This document shows positions 44,566 through 52,169 of a stretch of DNA of 64,000 bases, one piece after another. The stretch covers positions 2,046,001 through 2,110,000 of the forward strand of contig OZ244166.1 in assembly GCA_965216445.1 (NCBI GenBank), in the 5' to 3' direction. The notes under the pieces were generated by a model. The model saw only the letters and a list, made by a program, of their open reading frames with translations. It was not told where the DNA came from and made no database searches. Source of the stretch: MA-ANB-1 sp965216445. Lineage in GTDB: Bacteria; Actinomycetota; Acidimicrobiia; Spongiisociales; ZC4RG35. Each line of letters opens with the position of its first letter. Positions within the stretch are counted from its first letter, which is position 1. Position numbers and translations under genes: made by a program.

Positions 44566-45119
44566 TCTTGGTATCCGGTTCCCAACACGACGATCAAATC
44601 GGCACCCGGCTCGAGTGTTTCGTCCGGAAGGGGTTCGACAAGAGTCTCCGTCCCGGTGCTTTCCAGCATGAACTCTGCGAGGGCGTTGGCCTCAGCTGAG
44701 AAGCCATCCCGGAACCAGATCCGCGTCGGATCCTGCTCCGGTCGATAGTCACCGGCCTCAAGCGTCTGGTACCCCTCGTCGGCAAGCGTTTGGGTGAACC
44801 TTCCTGCTGCCCCGGCGATACCAACGGAGTTGAGAACAACCACTCTCACGTCTTCGTTGGGAAGGACTGGAATCGTGGAAGAAGTTGTCGAGAGGGTTGT
44901 TGACGTTGCCTCAGTTGTCGACGTATCCGGCAGCGTCGTGGTCGATGAAGTGGTCGACGTTGTTGAACTGGTGGTGGTCGTCTGGGAGACCGTGTCGCCG
45001 GCGAAGAAGAAGAGCAGGAAGAACACGAGTGCCCCAACTCCAAGAATCGCGACGATCATGATCGCCAGGTCCCGGTAGAAACTCCCACCTTCCCCCGAAT
45101 GACGCCCCTTCGTAGCCAT
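44562..45119 (-). CDS. LytR_C-domain membrane protein
   Basis: A 185-residue protein with a single transmembrane helix (IMIVAILGVGALVFFLLFFFAG, about 20-41 when read in full). A 50-residue linker follows, made almost entirely of Thr and Ser. The C-terminal LytR_C domain (about 90-180) has VVVLNSVGIAGAAGRFT and the ADEGYQTLEAGDY strand. LytR_C domains occur at the end of LCP cell-wall ligases or, as here, alone after a membrane anchor. In mycobacteria a similar protein lies beside a DUF3263 gene, as it does here. It overlaps its upstream neighbour by one base and its downstream neighbour by 4 bp. Confidence 0.85.
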   Translation of the reverse strand: MATKGRHSGEGGSFYRDLAIMIVAILGVGALVFFLLFFFAGDTVSQTTTTSSTTSTTSSTTTLPDTSTTEATSTTLSTTSSTIPVLPNEDVRVVVLNSVGIAGAAGRFTQTLADEGYQTLEAGDYRPEQDPTRIWFRDGFSAEANALAEFMLESTGTETLVEPLPDETLEPGADLIVVLGTGYQE

Positions 45120-45349
45120 TAACCAACGGCCTCCACCGGGTTGTCGTGTTCAATCATCGATCTGAGTCGCGCCACTGTCAGCGCATCGTATTGCCATGCA
45201 CCCTTTTCGAAGATCAGTTGGCGAATCCGCGTGTAATAGACGGCCGAAGTGAGGCCGAGTTTTGACTCAATGTTCCAGTCTTTCGGACCCGGCATATTCA
45301 TCGAGTCTCTCTCGAAGTCGAGAAGCGACCTGTCCAATGGATCGAGCAT
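45119..45349 (-). CDS. DUF3263 protein (small helical, DNA-binding-like)
   Basis: A 76-residue protein starting MLDPLDRSLLDFER; an upstream ATG at 45394 would add 15 residues. The DUF3263 pattern is visible: an N-terminal helix with LLDFE, the MPGPKDWNIESKLGLTSAVYYTRIRQLI helix-turn-helix-like core (shown here only as MPGPKDW and LGLTSAVYYTRIRQLI), and a C-terminal helix. The family is nearly restricted to actinobacteria and is conserved next to LytR_C genes. The function is unknown; sequence resembles a small sigma-factor or regulator fold (inference). No ribosome binding site is visible. Confidence 0.8.
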   Translation of the reverse strand: MLDPLDRSLLDFERDSMNMPGPKDWNIESKLGLTSAVYYTRIRQLIFEKGAWQYDALTVARLRSMIEHDNPVEAVG

Positions 45350-45422
45350 CACGGGGAGAGTATTTACACCAGCCCCCTTAAGCGGGCATTTCACAGCGAT
45401 TTTGTTGTAGTTTCCTGCGTTT

Positions 45423-46199
45423 TCAGGTCGTGTGACGGACCACCCATTCCTCGAGCCGGGCGTCTGAAGTGAAGGCTCTCATCGAGATGACGGTCACGAC
45501 TGATACCACCGCTATGGCCACTGCCCCGAGCACCAGATACATGATCACGATCTGCACAAGCACGGCACTCAGGGGGTCAACACCTGCCAGCAACAAACCA
45601 GTCATAGCGCCGGGCAAGGCGATGAGACCTACAACTTTGGTCCGCTCGATCTGCGGGATCAGGGCAGTGCCGACCGCCCCAGGAGTGACCAATCTCGAAA
45701 CCTGATCTGGTGTTAGACCTAGAGCGAGGGCAGCTTCGATGCTTCCCGGTTTATCGGTGAATGTCTTCGCGGCCGTGTCAACGGCAAGCACCGCCGACGG
45801 CATCGTGTTTCCCAATGTGATACCGGCGATAACCACAAGGGTCACCGGTTCGTATTCGAACACGCCCAAGCCAAAAATGATTCCAAGCGACACGACCATG
45901 GCACCCCCAAGGGCAAGGTAAGCGCCGGTACGCACCGAAGGGATGTCGGGGGCTCGACGTTTGACGATCTCACCCGACACGACGGTCATTGCAAAGACCC
46001 ACAGAAAGGCCCAGGTCATCGCCTGGGATGACTCGAATATCAGTCGGAACAATGCTCCAACCGCGAGGAGCTGTACGGCGGCGCGTAGCGACGCCCACAG
46101 GATCGATCGTTCAGCGTCGAGGCCCTTCCAGAACGACAGGGCAATTGCGAACGCTATGAGTGCGGTTGAGCTGACAACCTGTATCCATCCAATATCCAC
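45423..46199 (-). CDS. UPF0014/FetB-family ABC permease
   Basis: A 258-residue membrane protein with about seven helices. It shows the family pattern SLRAAVQLLAVGALFRLIF early, GITLGNTMPSAVLAVD in the middle and PGAMTGLLLAGVDPLSAVL later. In E. coli FetB works with the ATPase FetA to export iron. No FetA-like ATPase lies next to it, so the partner must be elsewhere or the substrate may differ. GTG start. It is divergent from the LexA-box gene at 46372; the 172-bp gap holds that operator. Confidence 0.8.
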   Translation of the reverse strand: MDIGWIQVVSSTALIAFAIALSFWKGLDAERSILWASLRAAVQLLAVGALFRLIFESSQAMTWAFLWVFAMTVVSGEIVKRRAPDIPSVRTGAYLALGGAMVVSLGIIFGLGVFEYEPVTLVVIAGITLGNTMPSAVLAVDTAAKTFTDKPGSIEAALALGLTPDQVSRLVTPGAVGTALIPQIERTKVVGLIALPGAMTGLLLAGVDPLSAVLVQIVIMYLVLGAVAIAVVSVVTVISMRAFTSDARLEEWVVRHTT

Positions 46200-46332
46200 T
46201 ATCAGCCTCTCCCGCGCCTCGCATATTCGCCTTCGTGTAGCACAGCGTGCCCCCGTGCGACGCTCCCTGGACGTTGGACGATTGACACAACACGAGATTA
46301 GGTAGGTACGCGAAAACTATTCACACTTTCTC

Positions 46333-46350
46333 CTCGAACATATGTTCGAG
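46333..46350. promoter_or_regulatory. Perfect LexA (SOS) box
   Basis: CTCGAACATATGTTCGAG is an 18-bp perfect palindrome and matches the actinobacterial/Gram-positive LexA consensus TCGAAC-N4-GTTCGA at every fixed position. It covers a TATGTT that could be a -10 element and ends 21 bp before the ATG of the gene at 46372. SOS control of that gene is therefore likely (inference from a well-established operator). Confidence 0.8.
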
Positions 46351-46371
46351 TCCGACTAGCTTGGCTTTCCG

Positions 46372-47166
46372 ATGGCAGATTTGAGCATCCCCAGCCTGCA
46401 ACGAGAGTGGGAACGTCTCCGGCTCAGGTATGGGTTCAGTGGGACACCTCCTGGATTGGAACGTCTGCTGCTCGCTACAAGAAGACGACAAGTACGCCTC
46501 CGTCACCTCCGCGCCCAGGTGTCGGAGCTGCAAAGCGAGATAGAGGTGCTGGAACGCGAAGTTGTCGGTCTCGATAAGACGGCGCGCCTCCTCCTCAACG
46601 AAAGCATTGCCGAGATCAAGGTAGAACATGGACCGTCTTGGTCACCAGTGGCCATGCTCGGGTTCAGGGTATGGGAGGTGCGCGACGGCGGATTCCACGG
46701 GTACCGGGAACACTGGGAGCATCGGTCCCTGAAGGCGTACTGTGGCACCACGAGAAGCCATGACGATGTCCCCCACACCGAGGGTCAATGCGGTGACCCA
46801 CCCTGCGGGATATACGCGGCCAAGGACGTAGCCGAACTGCTCGGTGCGCATCAAGGAGCCCGCATCGACACGCTTGCAGTTGGGCTGGTCGGCATGACCG
46901 GAAAGGTCGTCGAGCATGAGCGAGGATGGCGTGGGGAAGAGACAACCGTCCTGGCACTTGCGTTCTCCCGGCAGGGCTCGCTCTACACCACTGACGATCC
47001 CGACGAAATCGAACTCCTTTTCCAGGGCATCGGGCTGACAACGGCCGTCGATGGTCAACGAGCGCCGATGCCGTCTAGCCCATTACGACGAGCATTTGTC
47101 AGCTACATGCGTCACCAAGCAAAGGAGAAGACACAATGGATATCGGAAAGCCCCAACGAGTTATAG
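46372..47166 (+). CDS. LexA-box-controlled protein of unknown function with CGIYA domain
   Basis: A 264-residue protein. The first 80 residues are a basic coiled coil (LATRRRQVRLRHLRAQVSEL, then SEIEVLEREVVGL). The next region reads GFRVWEVRDGGFHGYREHW, then AYCGTTRSHDDVPHTEGQC and PPCGIYAAKDVAELLG. This Cys/His-containing pattern ending in CGIYA occurs in uncharacterised actinobacterial proteins I have seen but cannot name. The Cys and His residues could bind metal. No nuclease, polymerase or protease motif is recognisable. With a perfect LexA box 21 bp upstream it is probably induced by DNA damage. A small gene overlaps its end. Confidence 0.75.
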   Translation: MADLSIPSLQREWERLRLRYGFSGTPPGLERLLLATRRRQVRLRHLRAQVSELQSEIEVLEREVVGLDKTARLLLNESIAEIKVEHGPSWSPVAMLGFRVWEVRDGGFHGYREHWEHRSLKAYCGTTRSHDDVPHTEGQCGDPPCGIYAAKDVAELLGAHQGARIDTLAVGLVGMTGKVVEHERGWRGEETTVLALAFSRQGSLYTTDDPDEIELLFQGIGLTTAVDGQRAPMPSSPLRRAFVSYMRHQAKEKTQWISESPNEL

Positions 47167-47246
47167 AAGTCGAACCGGAACAGCCAACTCCTGCACCGCC
47201 CGAACCCCAAGAGCAACCGGAGCAAGTGCCCGCTCCTTCGGAATGA
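47136..47246 (+). CDS. 36-residue Pro/Glu-rich small protein
   Basis: A short gene starting at an ATG 8 nt after AAGGAG, a strong ribosome binding site located inside the end of the preceding CDS (31-bp overlap in another frame). The product starts MDIGKPQRVIEVEPE and continues with a Pro-Glu-Gln-rich tail (PAPPEPQEQPEQVPAPSE). The head looks folded or conserved and the tail disordered. The overlap implies translation coupled to the LexA-box gene, so the two probably act together. I do not recognise a characterised family. Confidence 0.6.
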   Translation: MDIGKPQRVIEVEPEQPTPAPPEPQEQPEQVPAPSE

Positions 47247-47269
47247 CACTCCCTTGGACCGACTGAGGC

Positions 47270-47530
47270 TCCAGCCAGAATCTCTCCCTCCGCGCGGAGG
47301 GAGAGGGTCGAGGGTGGTAGGTGCCCACCCGCTAGAGCTCCACCAGGGGAGTCTCAGCCCACCCACTAGAACTCAACTTGGAGAGTCTCAGCCCACCCTC
47401 CCTGTCGGTTTGGCCCTCCGGGCCAAGCCCTAGCTGGAGTTTCCTCCGGAAACTCCCAAGGAACCTGTCGCAGAGGTTCCCGTACTCCCCTCCATGCGGC
47501 TCCGCCTTTGGAGGGAGAGCGGTTGCTTGC
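47270..47530. repeat. Palindrome-rich hairpin mosaic (copy 2)
   Basis: A second block of the same style as 33345-33793. It contains CTCCCTCCGC-GCGGAGGGAG, TTGGCCC-TCC-GGGCCAA, GAGTTTCC-TCC-GGAAACTC, GGAACC...GGTTCC, the CTCAACTTGGAGAG-TCTCAGCCC core (47372-47394) and the TCCATGCGGCTCCGCCTTTG block near 47490. It fills most of the 490 bp between the small Pro-rich gene and the CTPGYWK gene; the last 200 bp before 47735 presumably hold that gene's promoter. No gene is supported inside. Confidence 0.75.
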
Positions 47531-47734
47531 GAGGGTTTCGCCCCGGACGGCCGGCCGAGCGAATTCTCCGTGGAGGGCAACATTTTCTTCGCATACCTGC
47601 AGTGCGACCACCACTCAGGTGTTATGCTCACCACGGAGGGCGGTCGTTCTGAGCGTGGTGGGGAGTTCTTCCCGAGTACCTGGACTGAGTCCTCTCGAAT
47701 AGAAGAGTCCGTATCTCGACAAAGGGAGGCAACG

Positions 47735-48526
47735 ATGCGGAGAAAGAAAAGCCTGTGGGGCAGGTTTGCGCTGAGCGCAACCCTCGCGCTGACCGCGGTT
47801 ATGGTCGCGGCTCCCGCGATAGCCGAAACCACTTCGACGTCTTGGGATTTCTCAAGTCCACCAGGGGAAAGAGTGATTGTCGGCACCGAGGTTGAAATCG
47901 GGTCGATTACTTTGCCCGATCCGGAAGGATCTGAATGTACCGCCACGGTCGAGGCGTCGAACGGTTCCTCGATTCACCCGGGCCACAACATCAACGTGTA
48001 CCTAAACGGCGTCCTGTTGATGACGCTAGAAGGAATCGAGGACGCGCCGTTCAAGTTCAGCAGCGACACCGCAGGGTTCATCGCTTCTGCTTCTGACACG
48101 CTCACCGTCCAGTTCCTGGCCACCATCGATAGGGTGACTTCGTCAGAGGGAAACCTGACGGTTACTTGCACACCGCCGCCGCCTCCAGGTGGTGGCGAGG
48201 GCTGCACACCGGGTTACTGGAAGCAGGCACATCACTTCGATTCGTGGCTCGGCTACACCCCTGGCGATAGCTTCGACGCTACGTTTGGTGTTGCCTCCAG
48301 CTTCGACACTCTGCTCGATGGCCTGAAGGCCAAGGGCGGGCAAGAGAATGCGCTGGCCCGTCATGCAGTGGCCGCTCTGCTCAACTCTGCCACCGGCGGA
48401 GTCGACTACGAGTACAGCACTGCAGAGGTGATTGCAATCGTGCAAGACGCCTATGCATCAGGTGACTACGAGACTGCGAAGGACCTGCTGGCGGCTGAAA
48501 ACGAGATGGGTTGCCCCCTGAACTAA
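47735..48526 (+). CDS. Secreted protein with CTPGYWK domain
   Basis: A 263-residue exported protein. The signal peptide (core ALSATLALTAVMVAAPA) is cut near AIAET, residue 30. A beta-rich region of about 115 residues follows, then a proline linker and glycine run, then a C-terminal domain starting GCTPGYWKQAHHFDSW. That motif recurs in many secreted bacterial proteins of unknown role. Two Cys residues near the domain ends could form a disulphide. AAGGGAGG just before the ATG is an excellent ribosome binding site. It has its own terminator and appears to be a single-gene unit. Surface or matrix localisation is inference. Confidence 0.75.
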   Translation: MRRKKSLWGRFALSATLALTAVMVAAPAIAETTSTSWDFSSPPGERVIVGTEVEIGSITLPDPEGSECTATVEASNGSSIHPGHNINVYLNGVLLMTLEGIEDAPFKFSSDTAGFIASASDTLTVQFLATIDRVTSSEGNLTVTCTPPPPPGGGEGCTPGYWKQAHHFDSWLGYTPGDSFDATFGVASSFDTLLDGLKAKGGQENALARHAVAALLNSATGGVDYEYSTAEVIAIVQDAYASGDYETAKDLLAAENEMGCPLN

Positions 48527-48546
48527 ACACAGACAATACGAAACGG

Positions 48547-48574
48547 AAAAGCCGGGCCGTATGGCCCGGCTTTT
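48547..48574 (+). terminator. Terminator after the CTPGYWK gene
   Basis: AAAAGCCGGGCC and GGCCCGGCTTTT form a perfect 12-bp stem with a GTAT loop, beginning 20 bp after the stop codon. The stem is symmetric and can work in both directions. The 232 bp from here to tRNA-Thr contain no feature I can support. Confidence 0.85.
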
Positions 48575-48806
48575 CCTTTGGAGCCAGGCTATAGGTTCAC
48601 TGAGCTGTCCTTGGAGTAGCGGGTGATAGGTGGTCCCACGGGTACATTCATAATCGGCAGTCGTCTTCCTCGTGGCATGCCGAGCAGTGACGAAAGGCGG
48701 TACTCATGCGGGACACGGTGGACGCTCCGCTGGCAGTTGAAGGCCCCCCGACCTCGGCCCCCAGGTCTCACCCCCAATCAACAGTCGGCGAATCTCGGGG
48801 GTTTGG

Positions 48807-48879
48807 AGCCGGGTACCGGATTTGAACCGATGACCTGCTGATTACAAATCAGCTGCTCTGCCAACTGAGCTAACCCGGC
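48807..48879 (-). tRNA. tRNA-Thr (anticodon TGT)
   Basis: Read on the minus strand: acceptor GCCGGGT with ACCCGGC, D arm GCTC/GAGC, anticodon stem GCTGA/TCAGC with loop TTTGTAA and anticodon TGT (reads ACA), T arm ATCGG/CCGGT around TTCAAAT. The CCA end is not encoded. It lies 11 bp after the rlmB stop on the same strand. Confidence 0.95.
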
Positions 48880-48890
48880 CTGACAGTGGT

Positions 48891-49610
48891 TTAACTGCGT
48901 GCTCTCATTATCTCAAACACTGCCAACGCAGCGGAAACCGAGGCATTGAGAGATTCTGTTCCATCTTGCATCGGAATGGAAGCGATTAGGTCACATCTGC
49001 GAGCGACAAGCGGACTGAGTCCTTCGCCTTCGGCTCCAACAACGATGGCAACAGGTTCGGTGAGAAGCCCAAGCCCAAACAAGCTCTCTGAACCTTCAGA
49101 CGCCAAACCCACGGTCCACAGACCCACCGCCTTGAGCCGCCGCAGTGCCTCTGGAATGGAACCAACCACAGCAACCGGCAGGTTCTCCAGTGCGCCCGCT
49201 GCCGCTTTGAAAGCAGCAGCCGACAACGGAGCCGCCCGGCGTGAAGAAACCACCATGCCTGTTGCGCCAGCGGCGGCTGCACTTCGCGCGATCGCTCCGA
49301 CATTCTGGGGATCCTCGAGATGATCTAATACGAGCACTGCAGCTGATTCGTCGGCAAGCGAGTCCAGCCCAACGGGAAGGATCGGCCGACAGTCGGCGAG
49401 AACTCCCTGTGGTGATTCCGTCTCCGCGCTGCTTCGGGCATCTTCGATGTATCGCACGTTGGACTGGCCGACCTGGTCGATCAGATCCTTGACCTCGGAA
49501 CGACCTGCCCGCCTCTTCTCGATTGTGAGTGATTCCACCCGTCCAGCAGCGACCGCAGCACTCACCGCGTGGATTCCTTCGACCCTACTTCCGTAGCCAG
49601 CGGGTGCCAT
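48891..49610 (-). CDS. rlmB: TrmH/SpoU-family 23S rRNA 2'-O-methyltransferase (RlmB-like)
   Basis: A 239-residue SPOUT methyltransferase. An N-terminal substrate-binding part starts GYGSRVEGIHAV, the usual opening. The knotted domain has DHLEDPQNVGAIARSAAAAG (motif 1), VVGAEGEGLSPLV (motif 2) and IPMQDGTESLNASVSAAL (motif 3), which bind AdoMet and hold the catalytic Arg and Asn. Known RlmB methylates G2251 of 23S rRNA; other TrmH members modify tRNA. The ATG at 49610 lies inside the end of cysS (26-bp overlap), the common cysS-rlmB arrangement. Confidence 0.9.
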   Translation of the reverse strand: MAPAGYGSRVEGIHAVSAAVAAGRVESLTIEKRRAGRSEVKDLIDQVGQSNVRYIEDARSSAETESPQGVLADCRPILPVGLDSLADESAAVLVLDHLEDPQNVGAIARSAAAAGATGMVVSSRRAAPLSAAAFKAAAGALENLPVAVVGSIPEALRRLKAVGLWTVGLASEGSESLFGLGLLTEPVAIVVGAEGEGLSPLVARRCDLIASIPMQDGTESLNASVSAALAVFEIMRARS

Positions 49611-50979
49611 CTGGTCCGTCTTCGAGGAGGATTCCCGCGCCGTCCAAACCATCACGGATTGCATCGGCGTCTGCGTATCTTTGATCGGCCCGGGCCTCGG
49701 CTCTCCGGGAGATCAGCCCGTCAACAATCGCATTCACGTCCGACCCAGTTACGTCATACGCGATCGCGAGGTCGCTCAGGTCGATGTCGGCTTCGATCGG
49801 CGGTGCGCCTTCATCAAGGCCAAGCACGTCAACAATCAGTTCGACGGCCCCGAGCAAGCCAGACGCGTCCTTACCATTGTCGATGAGCTTGTTCCCGGTC
49901 CGCACCGCATCAAACAGGACCGAGATTGCCTGCGGAGTGCCAAAGTCATCGTCCATCGCAGCCACGAAGTCGTCCACCACCGTTTGGTCCGGCTCACCGA
50001 CCCGCCCCCTGGCACGGAAACGGTCGAGTCGATCGAGTGCCTCCGCAGCTTCGTCAACTAGAGCGTCCGTGTATTCCAGTGGCGACCGGTAGTGCGCCCG
50101 GGCCATGAGCATCCGCAACGGCCGTCCGCCGACCTTGCCGGCAAGTGACGCCAGATCAACCACTCGCCCGGTGGACTTCGCCATCTTCTCCCCGCCGAGA
50201 TTGACCATCCCGTTGTGGAGCCAGTACTTTGCGAATGTCTTGCCTGACTCGCCCTCGGACTGTGCGATCTCATTTTCGTGGTGCGGAAAAATCAGGTCGG
50301 TTCCACCACCGTGAATGTCGAACCCTTGCCCGAGATACTTCTCTGCCATTGCCGAGCACTCAATGTGCCAGCCAGGTCGACCCGGGCCCCAGGGCGAATC
50401 CCAGGTTGGTTCGCCAGGCTTCGCCGACTTCCAAAGGGCAAAGTCGAGAGGATCGTGTTTCGCGTCCCCGACCTCAATTCGGTAACCAGACCGAAGCTCG
50501 TCAGGATCGTGGCCGGAGAGTTTTCCGTACGACTCGAGTGATCTCACCGCGAAATAGACGTCCCCATCCGACTCATACGCAAGTCCTCGCTGAATCAGTC
50601 GATTGACGAGGTCGATGATCTCCGGGATGGTTTCAGTCGCCCTCGGCTCCTCATCGGGCTCGAGAACCCCAAGTGCCTCGTATCCGTCTCGGAATCTGTC
50701 TGCCATCTGTATCGCCAAATCTTCGACTGACAGCCCGGTCTCCTTGGCTGCGTTGATGATCTTGTCTTCGATGTCCGTCACATTCCGGACAAGAGTCACC
50801 TCATACCCGCGCCACGTGAGATAGCGGCGAATGATGTCGAATGCGACCGCCGAGCGTCCATGCCCGACATGAGGCTCGGACTGAACCGTAGGTCCACACA
50901 GGTAAATCCCGACTTTGCCCTCGTCCCGAGGTGTGAAGGTCTCGATCGATCTTCCGAGAGTGTTGTAGACCTGAAGCAT
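49585..50979 (-). CDS. cysS: Cysteinyl-tRNA synthetase
   Basis: A 464-residue class I synthetase. CGPTVQSEPHVGHGRSAV contains the first zinc Cys and the HIGH equivalent HVGHG. HIECSAMAEK and HHENEIAQSEG supply further zinc and active-site residues, and KMAKST is the KMSKS loop near residue 272. The C-terminal DALR-type helical domain is short, as usual. ATG start at 50979. A pair of palindromes lies in the 143 bp upstream. It is followed by rlmB with overlap. Confidence 0.95.
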   Translation of the reverse strand: MLQVYNTLGRSIETFTPRDEGKVGIYLCGPTVQSEPHVGHGRSAVAFDIIRRYLTWRGYEVTLVRNVTDIEDKIINAAKETGLSVEDLAIQMADRFRDGYEALGVLEPDEEPRATETIPEIIDLVNRLIQRGLAYESDGDVYFAVRSLESYGKLSGHDPDELRSGYRIEVGDAKHDPLDFALWKSAKPGEPTWDSPWGPGRPGWHIECSAMAEKYLGQGFDIHGGGTDLIFPHHENEIAQSEGESGKTFAKYWLHNGMVNLGGEKMAKSTGRVVDLASLAGKVGGRPLRMLMARAHYRSPLEYTDALVDEAAEALDRLDRFRARGRVGEPDQTVVDDFVAAMDDDFGTPQAISVLFDAVRTGNKLIDNGKDASGLLGAVELIVDVLGLDEGAPPIEADIDLSDLAIAYDVTGSDVNAIVDGLISRRAEARADQRYADADAIRDGLDGAGILLEDGPDGTRWLRK

Positions 50980-51050
50980 GTGACTGATGATGTTACGAGA
51001 AGGCGGGGCTTTCCCCGGGTTGCGAACTCCAACCGCTCGTCAACCCCCCT

Positions 51051-51103
51051 TTTTGCACAGTGCAAAACCGCTCGGAAAACAACCGTTTCTGCACAGTGCA
51101 AAG
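51051..51103. promoter_or_regulatory. Two copies of a GCACAGTGC palindrome upstream of cysS
   Basis: TTTTGCACAGTGCAAAA (51051-51067) is a perfect 17-bp palindrome. A second copy, TTCTGCACAGTGCAAAG (about 51088-51104), keeps the central 11 bp TGCACAGTGCA. Centres are about 36 bp apart. They lie between ispF (ends 51123) and cysS (starts 50979), about 75-120 bp before the cysS start. A regulator operator for cysS is the simplest reading; a transposed repeat is another. Confidence 0.5.
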
Positions 51104-51122
51104 GGTCCTTTGCGTCGGGCGA

Positions 51123-51626
51123 CTACGTCGCGGCCACGACCGTGACGACCGCCACAGCCGCCACGCCTTCGCCCTTGCCAACAAAACCCAGTCCGTCGGT
51201 GGTCGTGGCCTTCACCGACACCACTTCGATTGGTACCGCCATCGCCTCGGCCAGGTTGGCCCTCATTTCCTGTCGGTGTGGGGCGACTCTGATCTCCTCG
51301 GCGAGCACGGTCACATCAGTGTGGGCGATGGAGAATCCCGATGCCATGGCCATCGTTGCCGCCTGACGCAGGAAGAACATCGAGTTTGCATCCTCAGTCG
51401 AAGGATCATCAGACGGGAAATGTTCGCCAATGTCTCCGAGGACACATGCTCCAAGGACGGCGTCGGTCAAAGCGTGGGCGAGAACATCGCCATCGGAGGT
51501 CGCTTCAACTCCCTTGGATTCGGAGACATGAACACCCCCGAGGATCAGGGGTGGTTCTTCGTTTAGGGCGTGTGCGTCGAAGCCCCAACCGACCCTGGTG
51601 GCAGCCACCGGGGTATCTTGACTCAC
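51123..51626 (-). CDS. ispF: 2-C-methyl-D-erythritol 2,4-cyclodiphosphate synthase
   Basis: A 167-residue MEP-pathway enzyme that cyclises CDP-ME 2-phosphate, giving the cyclodiphosphate for isoprenoid synthesis. GWGFDAH holds zinc ligands (GxGxDxH), SDGDVLAHALTDA follows, and KATTTDGLGFVGKGEGVAA is the C-terminal signature. The GTG start at 51626 overlaps the carD stop by 4 bp. In many actinobacteria the order is carD-ispD-ispF; here ispD is absent from this position. Confidence 0.94.
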   Translation of the reverse strand: MSQDTPVAATRVGWGFDAHALNEEPPLILGGVHVSESKGVEATSDGDVLAHALTDAVLGACVLGDIGEHFPSDDPSTEDANSMFFLRQAATMAMASGFSIAHTDVTVLAEEIRVAPHRQEMRANLAEAMAVPIEVVSVKATTTDGLGFVGKGEGVAAVAVVTVVAAT

Positions 51627-52138
51627 TCTTCTTCTTCGACTTCGATCTTGGGCAGCGCGCGATCCAGTTTCTTGATCGCCTCTTCTTCGTCAACCTGGAG
51701 GCTGAAGGCAAGCTCGGAGCTGAGAGTGGTTCTGGCTTTGGACAACATACGCTTCAAGGCCGGGCTGATTCCCTTGGTTTGCTGCGCGTAGGAGAGGTCA
51801 CGCACTACTTCGGCAACCTGGAAAATGTCCCCCGATGTCATCTTCTCGGTGAGTACCTTGTACCACCGACTCCAGTTCGAACCGGCTTCCTCGGGTTCAT
51901 CCTTGAGTGACCGGAGGACCTCACGTGACCTGGTTTTGGAGATGACCGGGCGAATCAGATCATCTGCCTTGTCCAGTGGGACCATCACCGTCAGCTGTTC
52001 GGTTGCGATTTCGAGGATGTAGTAATCCATCTTCTCGCCGTTGAACTCCTGCTTGACCTTCTTGAGGACAGTCGCCGCACCGTGCTGGGGATGGACGACC
52101 TTGTCGCCCTTTGTGTACTTTGCGGTAGTTTGAGCCAT
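51623..52138 (-). CDS. carD: CarD-family RNA polymerase-binding regulator
   Basis: A 171-residue global transcription factor. The N-terminal Tudor-like domain (about 6-65, KGDKVVHPQHGAATV) binds the RNA polymerase beta subunit. The C-terminal helical domain contains the Trp motif SNWSRWYKVL (about residues 86-95), which in mycobacterial CarD wedges at the upstream fork of the promoter bubble. The tail is acidic (EVEEEE). It stabilises open complexes, especially at rRNA promoters. It leads the carD-ispF unit and is 31 bp after disA on the same strand. Confidence 0.93.
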   Translation of the reverse strand: MAQTTAKYTKGDKVVHPQHGAATVLKKVKQEFNGEKMDYYILEIATEQLTVMVPLDKADDLIRPVISKTRSREVLRSLKDEPEEAGSNWSRWYKVLTEKMTSGDIFQVAEVVRDLSYAQQTKGISPALKRMLSKARTTLSSELAFSLQVDEEEAIKKLDRALPKIEVEEEE

Positions 52139-52169
52139 ATACGGGAACCGAGTGTAACCCTCCCGGGAA

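Noticed and set aside
48589..48777. Short frames, including one with a CxxCH motif, between the CTPGYWK terminator and tRNA-Thr
   Set aside because: They are very short, lack ribosome binding sites and are not in one continuous frame; they may be remnants but cannot be supported.
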